From positions 1-49,093 of IMG/VR virus record IMGVR_UViG_3300006919_000089: DNA of 49,093 nucleotides, one strand, 5' to 3'. The notes under the pieces are model-generated. The model made no database searches, was not told where the DNA came from, and saw nothing but the letters and a program-made list of their open reading frames with translations. Shown here one piece after another: positions 26,880-32,956 of this stretch. The position numbers and the translations under genes were made by a program. Origin of the DNA: a virus. The stretch's first letter is position 1. Every line of letters begins with the position of its first letter.

Positions 26880-26910
26880 TTTGACATTGTCAAGCGTTTA
26901 ACTATTTTTT
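26880..26910 (+). promoter_or_regulatory. Candidate early promoter with palindromic operator
   Basis: TTTG at 26880-26883, 19 bases, then TATTTTTT at 26903-26910, one base from the -7 consensus TAnnTTTG. The perfect palindrome TTGACATTGTCAA (26881-26893) overlaps the -33 box, as an operator would. Transcription would start near 26917 and run into the right arm, with about 80 bases of leader before the gene at 26997. Confidence 0.5.
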
Positions 26911-26927
26911 ATGACAAATTATATTCA

Positions 26928-26949
26928 CTAATATATTTAGCTGATTAAT
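26928..26949 (+). repeat. Direct repeat, copy 2 (22 bases)
   Basis: Identical to 26817-26838. It falls in the presumed leader of the first right-arm transcript and abuts the first copy of the T-rich leader element. Confidence 0.8.
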
Positions 26950-26966
26950 TTTTCAACTTAATAATA
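26949..26966 (+). repeat. Leader element TTTTTCAACTTAATAATA, copy 1
   Basis: An 18-base element found again at 27288-27305 (identical) and 27434-27451 (one difference). Each copy lies 25-50 bases upstream of a gene or beside a structured element. Confidence 0.7.
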
Positions 26967-26996
26967 GATAATAATATATTAACTAAAACAATTACT

Positions 26997-27278
26997 ATGG
27001 AAACTATAGGAATCAGTTGCTCTTGCGGCAACACAGAAGGCTTTAAGCTTTCACAAAAAGCAGCCGAGTGTACGAGCTGCTCAACATTACATACTATCAC
27101 AGATGAACCAGTGTTCATCACACGTAGTATTACACCTTTACACATATTAGAACAACGTGCTAAAGAACAAGCATTTAGAGACATGATGGTCATGGGTTCA
27201 TTTGATATAAATGGAGACATAGCTGATTGGGCTACATGCTTTCAAACAGATCATCAACAATTTGGAGTGCCATTCTAG
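26997..27278 (+). CDS. Small zinc-ribbon-like early protein
   Basis: 93 residues, METIGISCSCGNTEGFKLSQK then ECTSCSTLHTI: a C-x-C-G pair and a C-x-x-C pair about 18 residues apart, as in a zinc ribbon. The rest is helical (ILEQRAKEQAFRDMMVMGSFD) and ends QQFGVPF. It is the first gene downstream of the candidate early promoter. A nucleic-acid-binding regulator is plausible but not shown. The start has the A/T-rich context aacaattactATGG used throughout this arm. Confidence 0.6.
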   Translation: METIGISCSCGNTEGFKLSQKAAECTSCSTLHTITDEPVFITRSITPLHILEQRAKEQAFRDMMVMGSFDINGDIADWATCFQTDHQQFGVPF

Positions 27279-27287
27279 GCATTCCAT

Positions 27288-27305
27288 TTTTTCAACTTAA
27301 TAATA
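27288..27305 (+). repeat. Leader element TTTTTCAACTTAATAATA, copy 2
   Basis: Identical to copy 1. Lies just after the stop of the zinc-ribbon-like gene and just before the structured element at 27315. Confidence 0.7.
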
Positions 27306-27314
27306 ACTAAACAT

Positions 27315-27433
27315 AAAGAATAGTGAATGGAGTGTGCACGCTCTCCTCTTCAGCAAGGACGAAAAGAGCCTTTAAAATACACTGCTGTTAACTCGTAAAA
27401 AATATGCGCACAGAGAGGGGTATACTATTCTTT
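27315..27433 (+). ncRNA. Structured intergenic RNA closed by a 10-bp stem
   Basis: AAAGAATAGT (27315-27324) pairs perfectly with ACTATTCTTT (27424-27433), and T's continue after it. Inside are a hairpin GGAGTG-TGCA-CGCTCT and a second arm in which CAGCA pairs with TGCTG and encloses AGG/CCT. The element fills the 204-base gap between two genes and ends in a terminator-like T run, so it could be a small RNA, a 3'-end structure or a cis-regulator. I do not recognise a known class. Confidence 0.6.
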
Positions 27434-27451
27434 TTTTTCAACTTAACAATA
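27434..27451 (+). repeat. Leader element TTTTTCAACTTAACAATA, copy 3
   Basis: One base different from copies 1 and 2. It continues directly from the T run of the structured element and leads into the gene at 27483. Confidence 0.7.
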
Positions 27452-27482
27452 ACTAACTTAATATTAATTAAAACAATTTAAA

Positions 27483-27857
27483 ATGTCAGAAACAAAAAAC
27501 ACGTTAGCACAAGGTATGTTTGTTAGAGAACATACATTTAATTCAGGAACTAAAGTTCTTAATGTATCTATCAATGTAGCAGATTTCTGCTCATTCGTTA
27601 AAGATAACATGAATGAAGACTCTAGTGGTAATCAATGGGTTAACCTAAAATTAATCCCTAACAAGAATGTAGGAGACAATAAACTATCTCATACACCTAT
27701 TCTTAATGATTATGTTAGAAAAACTGGAGAGCAAGCTCTTAACGCATTAGCAACTGAGGTTATTAAACCTAGCGTAGAAGAAAGAGTAATTGTAGAAACA
27801 CCTGAAACACAAACAGCAGGTAATACAAAAACGTTAGTAAAAGATTTACCATTCTAA
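27483..27857 (+). CDS. Early protein with SSB-like C-terminal tip
   Basis: 124 residues. A compact beta-type body (GMFVREHTFNSGTKVLNVSI, QWVNLKLIPNKN) is followed by a flexible linker and ends KTLVKDLPF. An acidic/hydrophobic D-L-P-F tip is the partner-binding tail of single-stranded DNA-binding proteins. The body is shorter than usual and I cannot identify a full OB fold. It could be a small SSB or a protein that mimics the SSB tail. The next gene starts on its stop (TAATG). Confidence 0.5.
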   Translation: MSETKNTLAQGMFVREHTFNSGTKVLNVSINVADFCSFVKDNMNEDSSGNQWVNLKLIPNKNVGDNKLSHTPILNDYVRKTGEQALNALATEVIKPSVEERVIVETPETQTAGNTKTLVKDLPF

Positions 27858-28093
27858 TGAGTATTCTAGGAATATCATTCTGTGCTGCCATAGGTTATTA
27901 TATCATAGTATATAAAGCCTTGGGCAGACGCAGATTAGTAAAGACTCAGACATTCTGGGACATACTATTTACATTACTACTACCTTTATTATTTATAGGT
28001 ACATTCAGCGGTCTAGCTACTGCTGTAGTTGCTGGTGTATTCTTTTCAATATTCACAGCTATGACTCCGTCAGTAGACGAGCCAACAAAATAA
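27857..28093 (+). CDS. Small membrane protein
   Basis: 78 residues with two hydrophobic segments: ILGISFCAAIGYYIIVY (3-19) and, after a basic loop (ALGRRRLVKTQ), FTLLLPLLFIGTF with GLATAVVAGVFFSIFTA. The ATG overlaps the preceding stop (TAATG), so the two are translationally coupled. A strong terminator follows. Function unknown. Confidence 0.65.
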   Translation: MSILGISFCAAIGYYIIVYKALGRRRLVKTQTFWDILFTLLLPLLFIGTFSGLATAVVAGVFFSIFTAMTPSVDEPTK

Positions 28094-28119
28094 AGAGAGC
28101 CCTTGTGGCTCTTTTTTTT
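28094..28119 (+). terminator. Intrinsic terminator
   Basis: AGAGCC-CTTGT-GGCTCT is a perfect 6-bp stem directly after the TAA stop, followed by eight T. It ends the 27483-28093 operon. Confidence 0.9.
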
Positions 28120-28131
28120 CTACTTATTAAT
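28115..28131 (+). repeat. Leader element TTTTTCTACTTATTAAT, copy A
   Basis: Begins inside the terminator T run. The identical 17 bases recur at 32389-32405, again straight after a terminator. It is related to the TTTTTCAACTTAA element. Confidence 0.65.
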
Positions 28132-28156
28132 TACTATTAATCAAAAAACTTTTACT

Positions 28157-28540
28157 ATGGAAAAAGAAATCTATGAAATCTCTTCACAATACATGAAAGA
28201 TTTAAAAAAATTGCTTGATAACAAAAAAATATCACAATATGATATTGCACATCAATCATTTAGAAAGAACAATGCTGATTGGATCATTAAGCATGTTAAC
28301 AAAGCCAAATTAACTATTACATATCTTAATGGCACTACAAGAGTATTGCCTACATATACTGAGCTTATGAAAAGAGTTAACTGGAGTAATAATGATTATA
28401 AATCAGCTAGAAGAAAGTTTATTGCAAGATATTATAAAATAGTAAATGCTTTTACTAAGCATAAAAACAGATTTAAAAGAAACACTTTAGCTAATCGTTT
28501 TAATCCTAAGCAGATTAAACAGTTAGCATCACAAATATAG
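28157..28540 (+). CDS. Basic hypothetical early protein
   Basis: 127 residues from the ATG at 28157 (MEKEIYEISSQYMKDLKKL). An upstream in-frame ATG at 28103 would start inside the terminator and is rejected. The protein is Lys/Asn-rich and basic (RKFIARYYKIVNAFTKHKNRFKRN), with a helical N-terminus and a strand pair ITYLNGTTRVLP. Nucleic-acid binding would fit its charge but no family is recognised. Its TAG stop is the first part of the hairpin that starts the structured RNA array. Confidence 0.6.
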   Translation: MEKEIYEISSQYMKDLKKLLDNKKISQYDIAHQSFRKNNADWIIKHVNKAKLTITYLNGTTRVLPTYTELMKRVNWSNNDYKSARRKFIARYYKIVNAFTKHKNRFKRNTLANRFNPKQIKQLASQI

Positions 28541-28589
28541 TATAGGTGTAAATCACAAACCACGTATATGGTAGATGATTACTATACTA
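28538..28589 (+). ncRNA. Structured RNA array, element 1 (long hairpin)
   Basis: TAGTATAG (28538-28545) pairs with CTATACTA (28582-28589). Further pairs are TAaATCA with TGATTA (one bulge) and ACCA with TGGT around a 6-base loop, giving about 18 pairs in one interrupted hairpin. The upstream gene's stop codon is in the stem. No T run follows, unlike elements 2-4. Confidence 0.6.
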
Positions 28590-28598
28590 AAATAGGTT

Positions 28599-28667
28599 GG
28601 GAGTAGGTGCGTGTGGCCACGGAATGATAACTAACGCGTAGCGGTTATTACTACTCCCTTCCTTTTT
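28599..28667 (+). ncRNA. Structured RNA array, element 2
   Basis: GGGAGTAG (28599-28606) pairs perfectly with CTACTCCC (28651-28658), then TTCCTTTTT. Inside are CGTG-TGGC-CACG and ATAAC/GTTAT hairpins, so the element is a closed three-way junction. It shares boundary sequence (GGTTGG before, TTCCTTTTT after) with elements 3 and 4. Confidence 0.65.
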
Positions 28668-28678
28668 CTATAAAGGTT

Positions 28679-28742
28679 GGAGTCCACGCGTGTTAACTAA
28701 GGTCAGATAAAGCAACGCACTGATTGGGCTCCTTCCTTTTTT
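28679..28742 (+). ncRNA. Structured RNA array, element 3 with possible pseudoknot
   Basis: GGAGTCC (28679-28685) pairs with GGGCTCC (28726-28732, one G-T pair), then TTCCTTTTTTT. Inside, GCGT (28688-28691) can pair with ACGC (28715-28718), and TCAG (28703-28706) with CTGA (28720-28723). These pairings interleave, which is an H-type pseudoknot arrangement. Confidence 0.6.
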
Positions 28743-28752
28743 ATAAAAAGTT

Positions 28753-28813
28753 GGGGTGGCTTAACGAATAACCGAAACTCGGTACGGTAAACTAGCCACT
28801 CCTTCTTTTTTTT
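28753..28813 (+). ncRNA. Structured RNA array, element 4
   Basis: GGGGTGGCT (28753-28761) pairs with AGCCACTCC (28794-28802, one G-T pair), followed by TTCTTTTTTTT. Inside is ACCGA-AAC-TCGGT. The strong stem plus eight T's would also act as an intrinsic terminator just before the gene at 28835. Confidence 0.65.
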
Positions 28814-28834
28814 ATTAACTAAAAACAAATAATT

Positions 28835-29392
28835 ATGCCAAATTGGTGCTGGAATCACCTAGAAGTATCAGGTGACGAAAAACAACTACAAGAATTTGTA
28901 GAAAAATCAACAACAAATATTGAAACAAGTGATGAATTTTCATTTGAAGGCACTCTACCACGTGGTGATCGTAAAGATTGGTATGATTGGAGTATAAATA
29001 ATTGGGGGACTAAATGGGACGCTTGCGAACCTAATATATGTCATAACGATATAGATTACTTTGCTGTATCATTTGAATCAGCTTGGACTCCTCCTATAGC
29101 TTGGATAGATAATATTATGCAAGATTTTCCCAACTTATCTTTTACGTTAGAATATGAAGAACCAGGCATGTGCTTTGGTGGTAGACTATCAGCACAATAC
29201 GAAGTAATATGGGATGATTTAAATTGGGACTTAGACCCAGCTTCAGAATGTTGTGAAGCAGAAGTATCGTTTGATGAAGATGGCTTTCATGGAGAAGCTA
29301 AATGTCTTGTATGTGGAGAAGAAACAGAAACAATAAGTATTAATGTGGCTGATATTAAGCCTGCTAAAATTAAAGTAAATGAAAGTAAATAA
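28835..29392 (+). CDS. DUF1281/YubB ferredoxin-like domain protein
   Basis: 185 residues. MPNWCWNHLEVSGDEKQL, then NNWGTKWDACEP and FAVSFESAWTPPIAWIDNI, is the clear signature of the phage/plasmid family around DUF1281 (YubB-like ferredoxin fold): M-P-N-W-x-x-N, N-W-G-T-K-W and T-A-W-x-P-P. The C-terminal part adds ECCEAEVSFDEDGF and CLVCGEE, cysteine pairs that may bind zinc. Function of the family is unknown. It starts after the RNA array and heads a run of small overlapping genes. Confidence 0.8.
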   Translation: MPNWCWNHLEVSGDEKQLQEFVEKSTTNIETSDEFSFEGTLPRGDRKDWYDWSINNWGTKWDACEPNICHNDIDYFAVSFESAWTPPIAWIDNIMQDFPNLSFTLEYEEPGMCFGGRLSAQYEVIWDDLNWDLDPASECCEAEVSFDEDGFHGEAKCLVCGEETETISINVADIKPAKIKVNESK

Positions 29393-29627
29393 AATAGGAG
29401 AAAACCTTACAAAATCATACAATGAATGGAGGGAATATGTAAGTGATAGCGTGCAACAATCTACGCTTAAAAGAGAAATTCCTAAAACTATAAATAAACT
29501 AAAAGATACTCTAAGTAAACTTGATAATAAATTCTTAGGTAAATATAATCATTTTTTAGATGTGCAATATCTAAGAAAAAAAACAGAAGAAATGTATAAT
29601 CGTAGTAAAAATATTATAAATAGATAA
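29379..29627 (+). CDS. Small hypothetical coiled-coil protein
   Basis: 82 residues, nearly all helical and charged (IGENLTKSYNEWREYVSDSV, TINKLKDTLSKLDNKFLGKY, YLRKKTEEMYNRSKNIINR). It overlaps the preceding gene by 14 bases. No family recognised. Confidence 0.55.
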   Translation: MKVNKIGENLTKSYNEWREYVSDSVQQSTLKREIPKTINKLKDTLSKLDNKFLGKYNHFLDVQYLRKKTEEMYNRSKNIINR

Positions 29628-29629
29628 TT

Positions 29630-29878
29630 ATGGAAACAAACACAATATCATTTAATGTTAGTAAAAATATTAACATAGGTAACTTTGAGTCAGTAAAAAT
29701 TAACTATGGTCAAAGCATTACAGTAGATCCTACAAGGTCTATTGAAGAGCAAAGACAAGAATTAATAAAAGAATGCTACAATGTAGTTAAAAAAGAAACA
29801 GCACTATGGACATTAAAAACTATACAACATGTTGATAGTCAAAAGAATACAACAATATATAAAAGTAAAGCAAAATGA
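29630..29878 (+). CDS. Small hypothetical early protein
   Basis: 82 residues: ISFNVSKNINIGNFESVKIN, then YGQSITVDPTRSIEEQRQEL and a helix KECYNVVKKETALWTLKTI. A beta hairpin followed by helices is similar to small phage proteins seen beside recombination genes, but I cannot name a family. It starts 2 bases after the preceding stop and overlaps the next gene as ATGA. Confidence 0.55.
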   Translation: METNTISFNVSKNINIGNFESVKINYGQSITVDPTRSIEEQRQELIKECYNVVKKETALWTLKTIQHVDSQKNTTIYKSKAK

Positions 29879-30138
29879 AAGAATATAAAATTGAAGGCAA
29901 ATCAGTAGAGCAATACTGGACAGATTTAATTACTAAACATCTAGTTGGTAGGAAAATAATAAACATAGAATACATTCCTCAAGACGAAATGGATGAAAAT
30001 ATGTGGTACAAAAGACCAATATCTATACAATTAGATAATGGACATTGGATAACTCCCATTATGGATGATGAAGGTAATGATGGTGGAGCTATGTCTACTA
30101 CATTTAAAGATTTAGGAACAATACCTGTAATATCGTGA
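29875..30138 (+). CDS. Small conserved-looking hypothetical protein
   Basis: 87 residues. Contains KIINIEYIPQDEMDENMWYK, then PISIQLDNGHWITPIMDDEG and NDGGAMSTT. The D-D-E-G-N-D-G-G loop after a Gly-rich strand looks conserved from other phage early proteins, with no known role. ATGA overlap with the upstream gene and GTGA overlap with the downstream gene show tight coupling. Confidence 0.6.
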   Translation: MKEYKIEGKSVEQYWTDLITKHLVGRKIINIEYIPQDEMDENMWYKRPISIQLDNGHWITPIMDDEGNDGGAMSTTFKDLGTIPVIS

Positions 30139-30398
30139 AGTCATACTTACTTAAGAAACTTATAGCAGGCTACAAGGTTAATCCTAGACACTCTGGGCTT
30201 GATCTTGTTGCTCTGCCTTATAAGTATACTAACGAAAAAATACTTGTCAAACACAGTGATAAGAAAATGATAATAGATCAGGACACTCTATTACTTGGAT
30301 CAAAAACATTTGAAGACAAGTTTGGTAGAGACACAAACTATACTCTGTTTTATTATCAATGGGAACCTAGTAAAAAACAATTAAAATTAGAACTATGA
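30135..30398 (+). CDS. Small hypothetical protein, GTG start
   Basis: 87 residues (MKSYLLKKLIAGYKVNPRHS). There is no useful ATG nearby. GTG at 30135 overlaps the previous TGA stop, the same arrangement as its ATGA-coupled neighbours. Basic, beta-rich (ILVKHSDKKMIIDQDTLLL, YTLFYYQWEPSKKQLKLEL). Not recognised. Confidence 0.55.
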   Translation: MKSYLLKKLIAGYKVNPRHSGLDLVALPYKYTNEKILVKHSDKKMIIDQDTLLLGSKTFEDKFGRDTNYTLFYYQWEPSKKQLKLEL

Positions 30399-30649
30399 CA
30401 GGAGAAGAAGTAGAAGTATATATCAGAGAAAATTTAGGCAGTGAGCCTAGACATAATGTAGAAGCATTAGCTTCAGCTATATCAATAGTAGCAGGCAAGG
30501 TTGATCATAATGAGTATGAGCTAATGCAATTACTGCTAGAAAATAAACCAATACCTAAATTAATGACTCATAGTTATGGCTTTCACACACATAGCGGCAG
30601 AGAACTTATTGAAGGTATGAAAAATTATTATTATGAAGAAAACAATTAA
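30395..30649 (+). CDS. Small hypothetical helical protein
   Basis: 84 residues (MTGEEVEVYIRENLGSEPRH), with two amphipathic helices (ALASAISIVAGKVDHNEYEL, MQLLLENKPIPKLM) and a His/Tyr-rich end. ATGA overlap with the upstream gene. Function unknown. Confidence 0.55.
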   Translation: MTGEEVEVYIRENLGSEPRHNVEALASAISIVAGKVDHNEYELMQLLLENKPIPKLMTHSYGFHTHSGRELIEGMKNYYYEENN

Positions 30650-30660
30650 AAAATATTATT

Positions 30661-30909
30661 ATGAAAACATATAGAATATTAATGTCAAGAACATACAACA
30701 CGTCTGTAGAAGTAAATTTTCCAGATGATGGTAGAGACCATGCAGAAATTATTAATGATAAGATAGAAGATCATGACCATGAAATATGGGATTTAATAGC
30801 TGAAGCAGAATTATTCCAAATGAATGTAGATAATCAAGATTGGAAAATACAAGAAATAAATAAAACAAGAACAGGGGGTCTTTCTCCTGATACAGGACCA
30901 AGAAATTAA
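30661..30909 (+). CDS. Small acidic hypothetical protein
   Basis: 82 residues, MKTYRILMSRTYNTSVEVNF, then an acidic region (DDGRDHAEIINDKIEDHDHE) and a helix. The opening strand pair and the D-W-K-I end suggest a small alpha/beta fold. It lies 11 bases after the previous stop and 2 bases before the next gene. Confidence 0.5.
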   Translation: MKTYRILMSRTYNTSVEVNFPDDGRDHAEIINDKIEDHDHEIWDLIAEAELFQMNVDNQDWKIQEINKTRTGGLSPDTGPRN

Positions 30910-30911
30910 AA

Positions 30912-31085
30912 ATGGAAAAAATAACAAAAGAAAAATTTAATGAGTATTTAATTGTTCAAGAATTAGGATTTTACAACATGCTAGATCCTAAAGCAAGAGA
31001 ATTAACCTCTTTAAACAAAAAAGAATGGCTAGAAATTATTAAAAATTATTCAAAACTAAAAAAATTATGGGAACAAGAAGTTTAA
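30912..31085 (+). CDS. Very small conserved-looking early protein
   Basis: 57 residues: MEKITKEKFNEYLIVQELGF, YNMLDPKARELTSLNKKEWL, EIIKNYSKLKKLWEQEV. The pattern G-F-Y-N-M-x-D-P...L-x-x-x-x-W-x-x-I-I-x-N-Y resembles small phage proteins of the DUF5049-like sort. It overlaps the next gene by 19 bases in another frame. Coding is supported by good helical periodicity and by the gap it fills exactly. Confidence 0.6.
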   Translation: MEKITKEKFNEYLIVQELGFYNMLDPKARELTSLNKKEWLEIIKNYSKLKKLWEQEV

Positions 31086-31519
31086 CTTATGTAGAAGAAT
31101 CATGGGAAACTGCTATTGCAGATGAAAACAATAACAATAAGGTACACAGAGAAACACAAAACATACTTTGTATGTATCGCCAGTATGACGGCTATCTTGA
31201 TGGTCACGGCAGAGAACTTGCAGAGTTTTTGCAAGGCTTTAATATTGTTAATGGCTTGAGTATAGATGTCCCTGAGCGTACTGCAAATGGAGTGCATTGC
31301 CTTGCGGCACAATTAATTGCACACTTTAAAGATGGGCCAGGGGGTATATACATATACAATTCTGATGCTAAAGATTGTGGCGAAGAATTTACCTATACTA
31401 TTTACGAAAATAAAGGTAAGGTATGTATTCGTGCATATGATGTATGGGCTAAGAAAATTATATTTGACGGCACACCAGAAAAATTATTAACTAAAATAGA
31501 ATCAAATGTTGAACACTAA
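31067..31519 (+). CDS. Conserved phage protein (MGTRSLT family)
   Basis: 150 residues. MGTRSLTYVEE, MYRQYDGYLDGHGRELAEFL, NGVHCLAAQLIAHFKDGPGG and IYIYNSDAKDCGEEFTYTI are all features of a conserved phage/plasmid protein of unknown function in which Y-R-Q-x-D-G-Y-x-x-G-H-G and C-L-A-A-Q are nearly invariant. The next gene starts inside its end, a 14-base overlap. Conservation argues for a real early function, but the activity is not known. Confidence 0.75.
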   Translation: MGTRSLTYVEESWETAIADENNNNKVHRETQNILCMYRQYDGYLDGHGRELAEFLQGFNIVNGLSIDVPERTANGVHCLAAQLIAHFKDGPGGIYIYNSDAKDCGEEFTYTIYENKGKVCIRAYDVWAKKIIFDGTPEKLLTKIESNVEH

Positions 31520-32363
31520 TCAAATCTTAGAACAAAACAAACTTAACTGGAATGTAGTTAAGAAACCATTAATGTATGCGGGTGAATGCGTGCCTGGAGC
31601 TAATAACGGCTTACACAGCACGCCATACTATGGTATAGTAAGGGAAGATACAAACGAAGTATTTACCACAGTATCAGAAGGCTATGAGCCTACACAAAAT
31701 CATACAATTATAGAAACTATGCAAGAAATTGCAGGTGAGAATAATTTAGAGATTGTAAAAGCATTACCACTACATGGCGGTAGAAAAGTTGTAGTGCAAA
31801 TGAAACGCCCTAGTAATAATATTGTGATTGGAGATCAAGAAACAGAGCAATATATATATGCAATAAATGGACATGACGCTACGACATCATTAAAATTTGG
31901 CTTTATGAATAAAGTTATATTTTGTCAAAATCAATTTGCGTGGTTATCAGGCAATGCATTTTCTGGCTATAGACATACAAAATCTATACAAAATAAAGTA
32001 AAAGAATTGCCCAAAATACTTAACTTTACAGAAGAGGAAAATAAAATTGCAGACTTGCAAATGTTTAGTAATCAATCTGCTAATTCATCTTTAATAAACG
32101 ATTTAGTTGATTATCTAGCTAATACAGATAAACTGCCTATATCTACTAGAAAAGCAAACATGGTTACAGATCTATCAAGATGTATTGATAATGAAATGAC
32201 TAGAATATCTCATACTAAATGGGGTGTATTTAATGGCGTAACACAATATACTACACACATGAAATCATCTCCTAGAAGAGAGTATGGTCAACAAGAATCT
32301 ATACTAACAGGTGCTTGTGGAAAAATGAATGAAAAGGCTTTTAACTTTTTAAAAGCATACTAA
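31506..32363 (+). CDS. DUF932 phage/plasmid-like protein
   Basis: 285 residues. The layout GECVPGANNGLHSTPYYGIVREDTN (in part), EVFTTVSEGYEPTQNHTIIE, RKVVVQMKRPSNNIVIG, DATTSLKFGFMNKVIFCQNQ and NKVKELPKIL belongs to the DUF932 (phage/plasmid-like TIGR03299) family. Members are found near recombination genes of phages and ICEs; their role is unknown. A strong terminator follows 10 bases later, so it ends the operon that began at 28835. Confidence 0.85.
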   Translation: MLNTNQILEQNKLNWNVVKKPLMYAGECVPGANNGLHSTPYYGIVREDTNEVFTTVSEGYEPTQNHTIIETMQEIAGENNLEIVKALPLHGGRKVVVQMKRPSNNIVIGDQETEQYIYAINGHDATTSLKFGFMNKVIFCQNQFAWLSGNAFSGYRHTKSIQNKVKELPKILNFTEEENKIADLQMFSNQSANSSLINDLVDYLANTDKLPISTRKANMVTDLSRCIDNEMTRISHTKWGVFNGVTQYTTHMKSSPRREYGQQESILTGACGKMNEKAFNFLKAY

Positions 32364-32369
32364 CAGAGA

Positions 32370-32393
32370 CGAGGGGGCTAACGCCCCCTTTTT
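32370..32393 (+). terminator. Intrinsic terminator
   Basis: GGGGGC-TAAC-GCCCCC, a perfect 6-bp G/C stem followed by five T, just after the DUF932 gene. The leader element TTTTTCTACTTATTAAT begins in its T run. Confidence 0.9.
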
Positions 32394-32405
32394 CTACTTA
32401 TTAAT
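32389..32405 (+). repeat. Leader element TTTTTCTACTTATTAAT, copy B
   Basis: Identical to 28115-28131 and in the same setting: from the T run of a terminator into the leader of the next gene. Confidence 0.65.
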
Positions 32406-32426
32406 AAATAAATAAAAAATATATAT

Positions 32427-32603
32427 ATGAAATTAATAGTATTAGATTTTTACAAAGACATTGCATTTGTATACACTTTAAACGATTTAGATAGAGAAAA
32501 AGATAATGAATGGGAATATGTTTCAAGATTTTTAAAACAACATAGCCATAGAGAAAATCGTTGTGAGTGGATGTTAACTAGTAATGAAATAATAATAAAA
32601 TGA
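32427..32603 (+). CDS. Very small hypothetical protein
   Basis: 58 residues (MKLIVLDFYKDIAFVYTLND, LDREKDNEWEYVSRFLKQHS, HRENRCEWMLTSNEIIIK). Hydrophobic opening strand, then a helix. It starts after the terminator and leader element and its stop overlaps the next gene as ATGA, which supports it as real. Function unknown. Confidence 0.6.
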   Translation: MKLIVLDFYKDIAFVYTLNDLDREKDNEWEYVSRFLKQHSHRENRCEWMLTSNEIIIK

Positions 32604-32926
32604 ATTATGATTATTGGAAATTATCTAATCCAACAGATGATGGATTTGGATATGATATGGTATCACCATGTTGCGGATGCTCTTATGAAGAAAGCAGAAT
32701 AACAGATTGCTGTCATGTTGAAGTAATAAATAAATATATTTACGATTTAGATAGTGTAAAAAAATTTTGTGATGCTTGTAATGAAATACCAGAATGCAGT
32801 GGGTATACTTGCAATGAATGTGGTGGTTGGTTTGAAGATCCAGAAGATAGCAGAGATCATGACGATAGAATGCGTGAAAAACATTTAGAAGATATGGCTG
32901 ACGCAGAAAGAAAATATGGAGAATAA
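32600..32926 (+). CDS. Cys-rich zinc-binding-like protein
   Basis: 108 residues with eleven cysteines: SPCCGCSYEE, TDCCHVEV, KFCDACNE, PECSGYTCNECGGWFED. The C-x-x-C pairs are typical of zinc ribbons, perhaps two fused. An acidic, His/Arg-rich tail follows (DSRDHDDRMREKHLED). It precedes the helicase gene by 30 bases. Possible nucleic-acid-binding role; no family named. Confidence 0.6.
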   Translation: MNYDYWKLSNPTDDGFGYDMVSPCCGCSYEESRITDCCHVEVINKYIYDLDSVKKFCDACNEIPECSGYTCNECGGWFEDPEDSRDHDDRMREKHLEDMADAERKYGE

Positions 32927-32929
32927 TTA

Positions 32930-32937
32930 TATATTTG
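32930..32937 (+). promoter_or_regulatory. Candidate -7 promoter box for the helicase
   Basis: TATATTTG matches TAnnTTTG, 19 bases upstream of the helicase ATG. No clear -33 TTG at 19 bases. It would give a short leader of about 13 bases. Confidence 0.4.
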
Positions 32938-32956
32938 TTTGCTTAAATAAAAAATT

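Larger units (their letters stand above)
26653..26996 (+). promoter_or_regulatory. AT-rich control region at the divergence of the two arms
   Basis: 344 bases without a credible gene, very rich in A and T. It holds a perfect 13-base palindrome ATTGATAATCAAT (26758-26770), an inverted repeat around ACAGTGTAATTACTGT just before it, a 22-base direct repeat (26817-26838 and 26928-26949), a second perfect palindrome TTGACATTGTCAA (26881-26893), and a promoter-like pair. The layout suits an early operator/promoter region and possibly a replication origin. Confidence 0.55.

Noticed and set aside
28103-28157. A longer version of the 28157 gene starting at 28103.
   Set aside because: The upstream start is inside the terminator hairpin and adds a hydrophobic peptide from the T run. 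The ATG at 28157 has the usual A/T-rich leader.
28538-28813. The array elements as tRNAs.
   Set aside because: They are too short (about 50-60 bases between stem ends), lack the T-loop GTTCRA and have no CCA-proximal or anticodon arm of the usual size.
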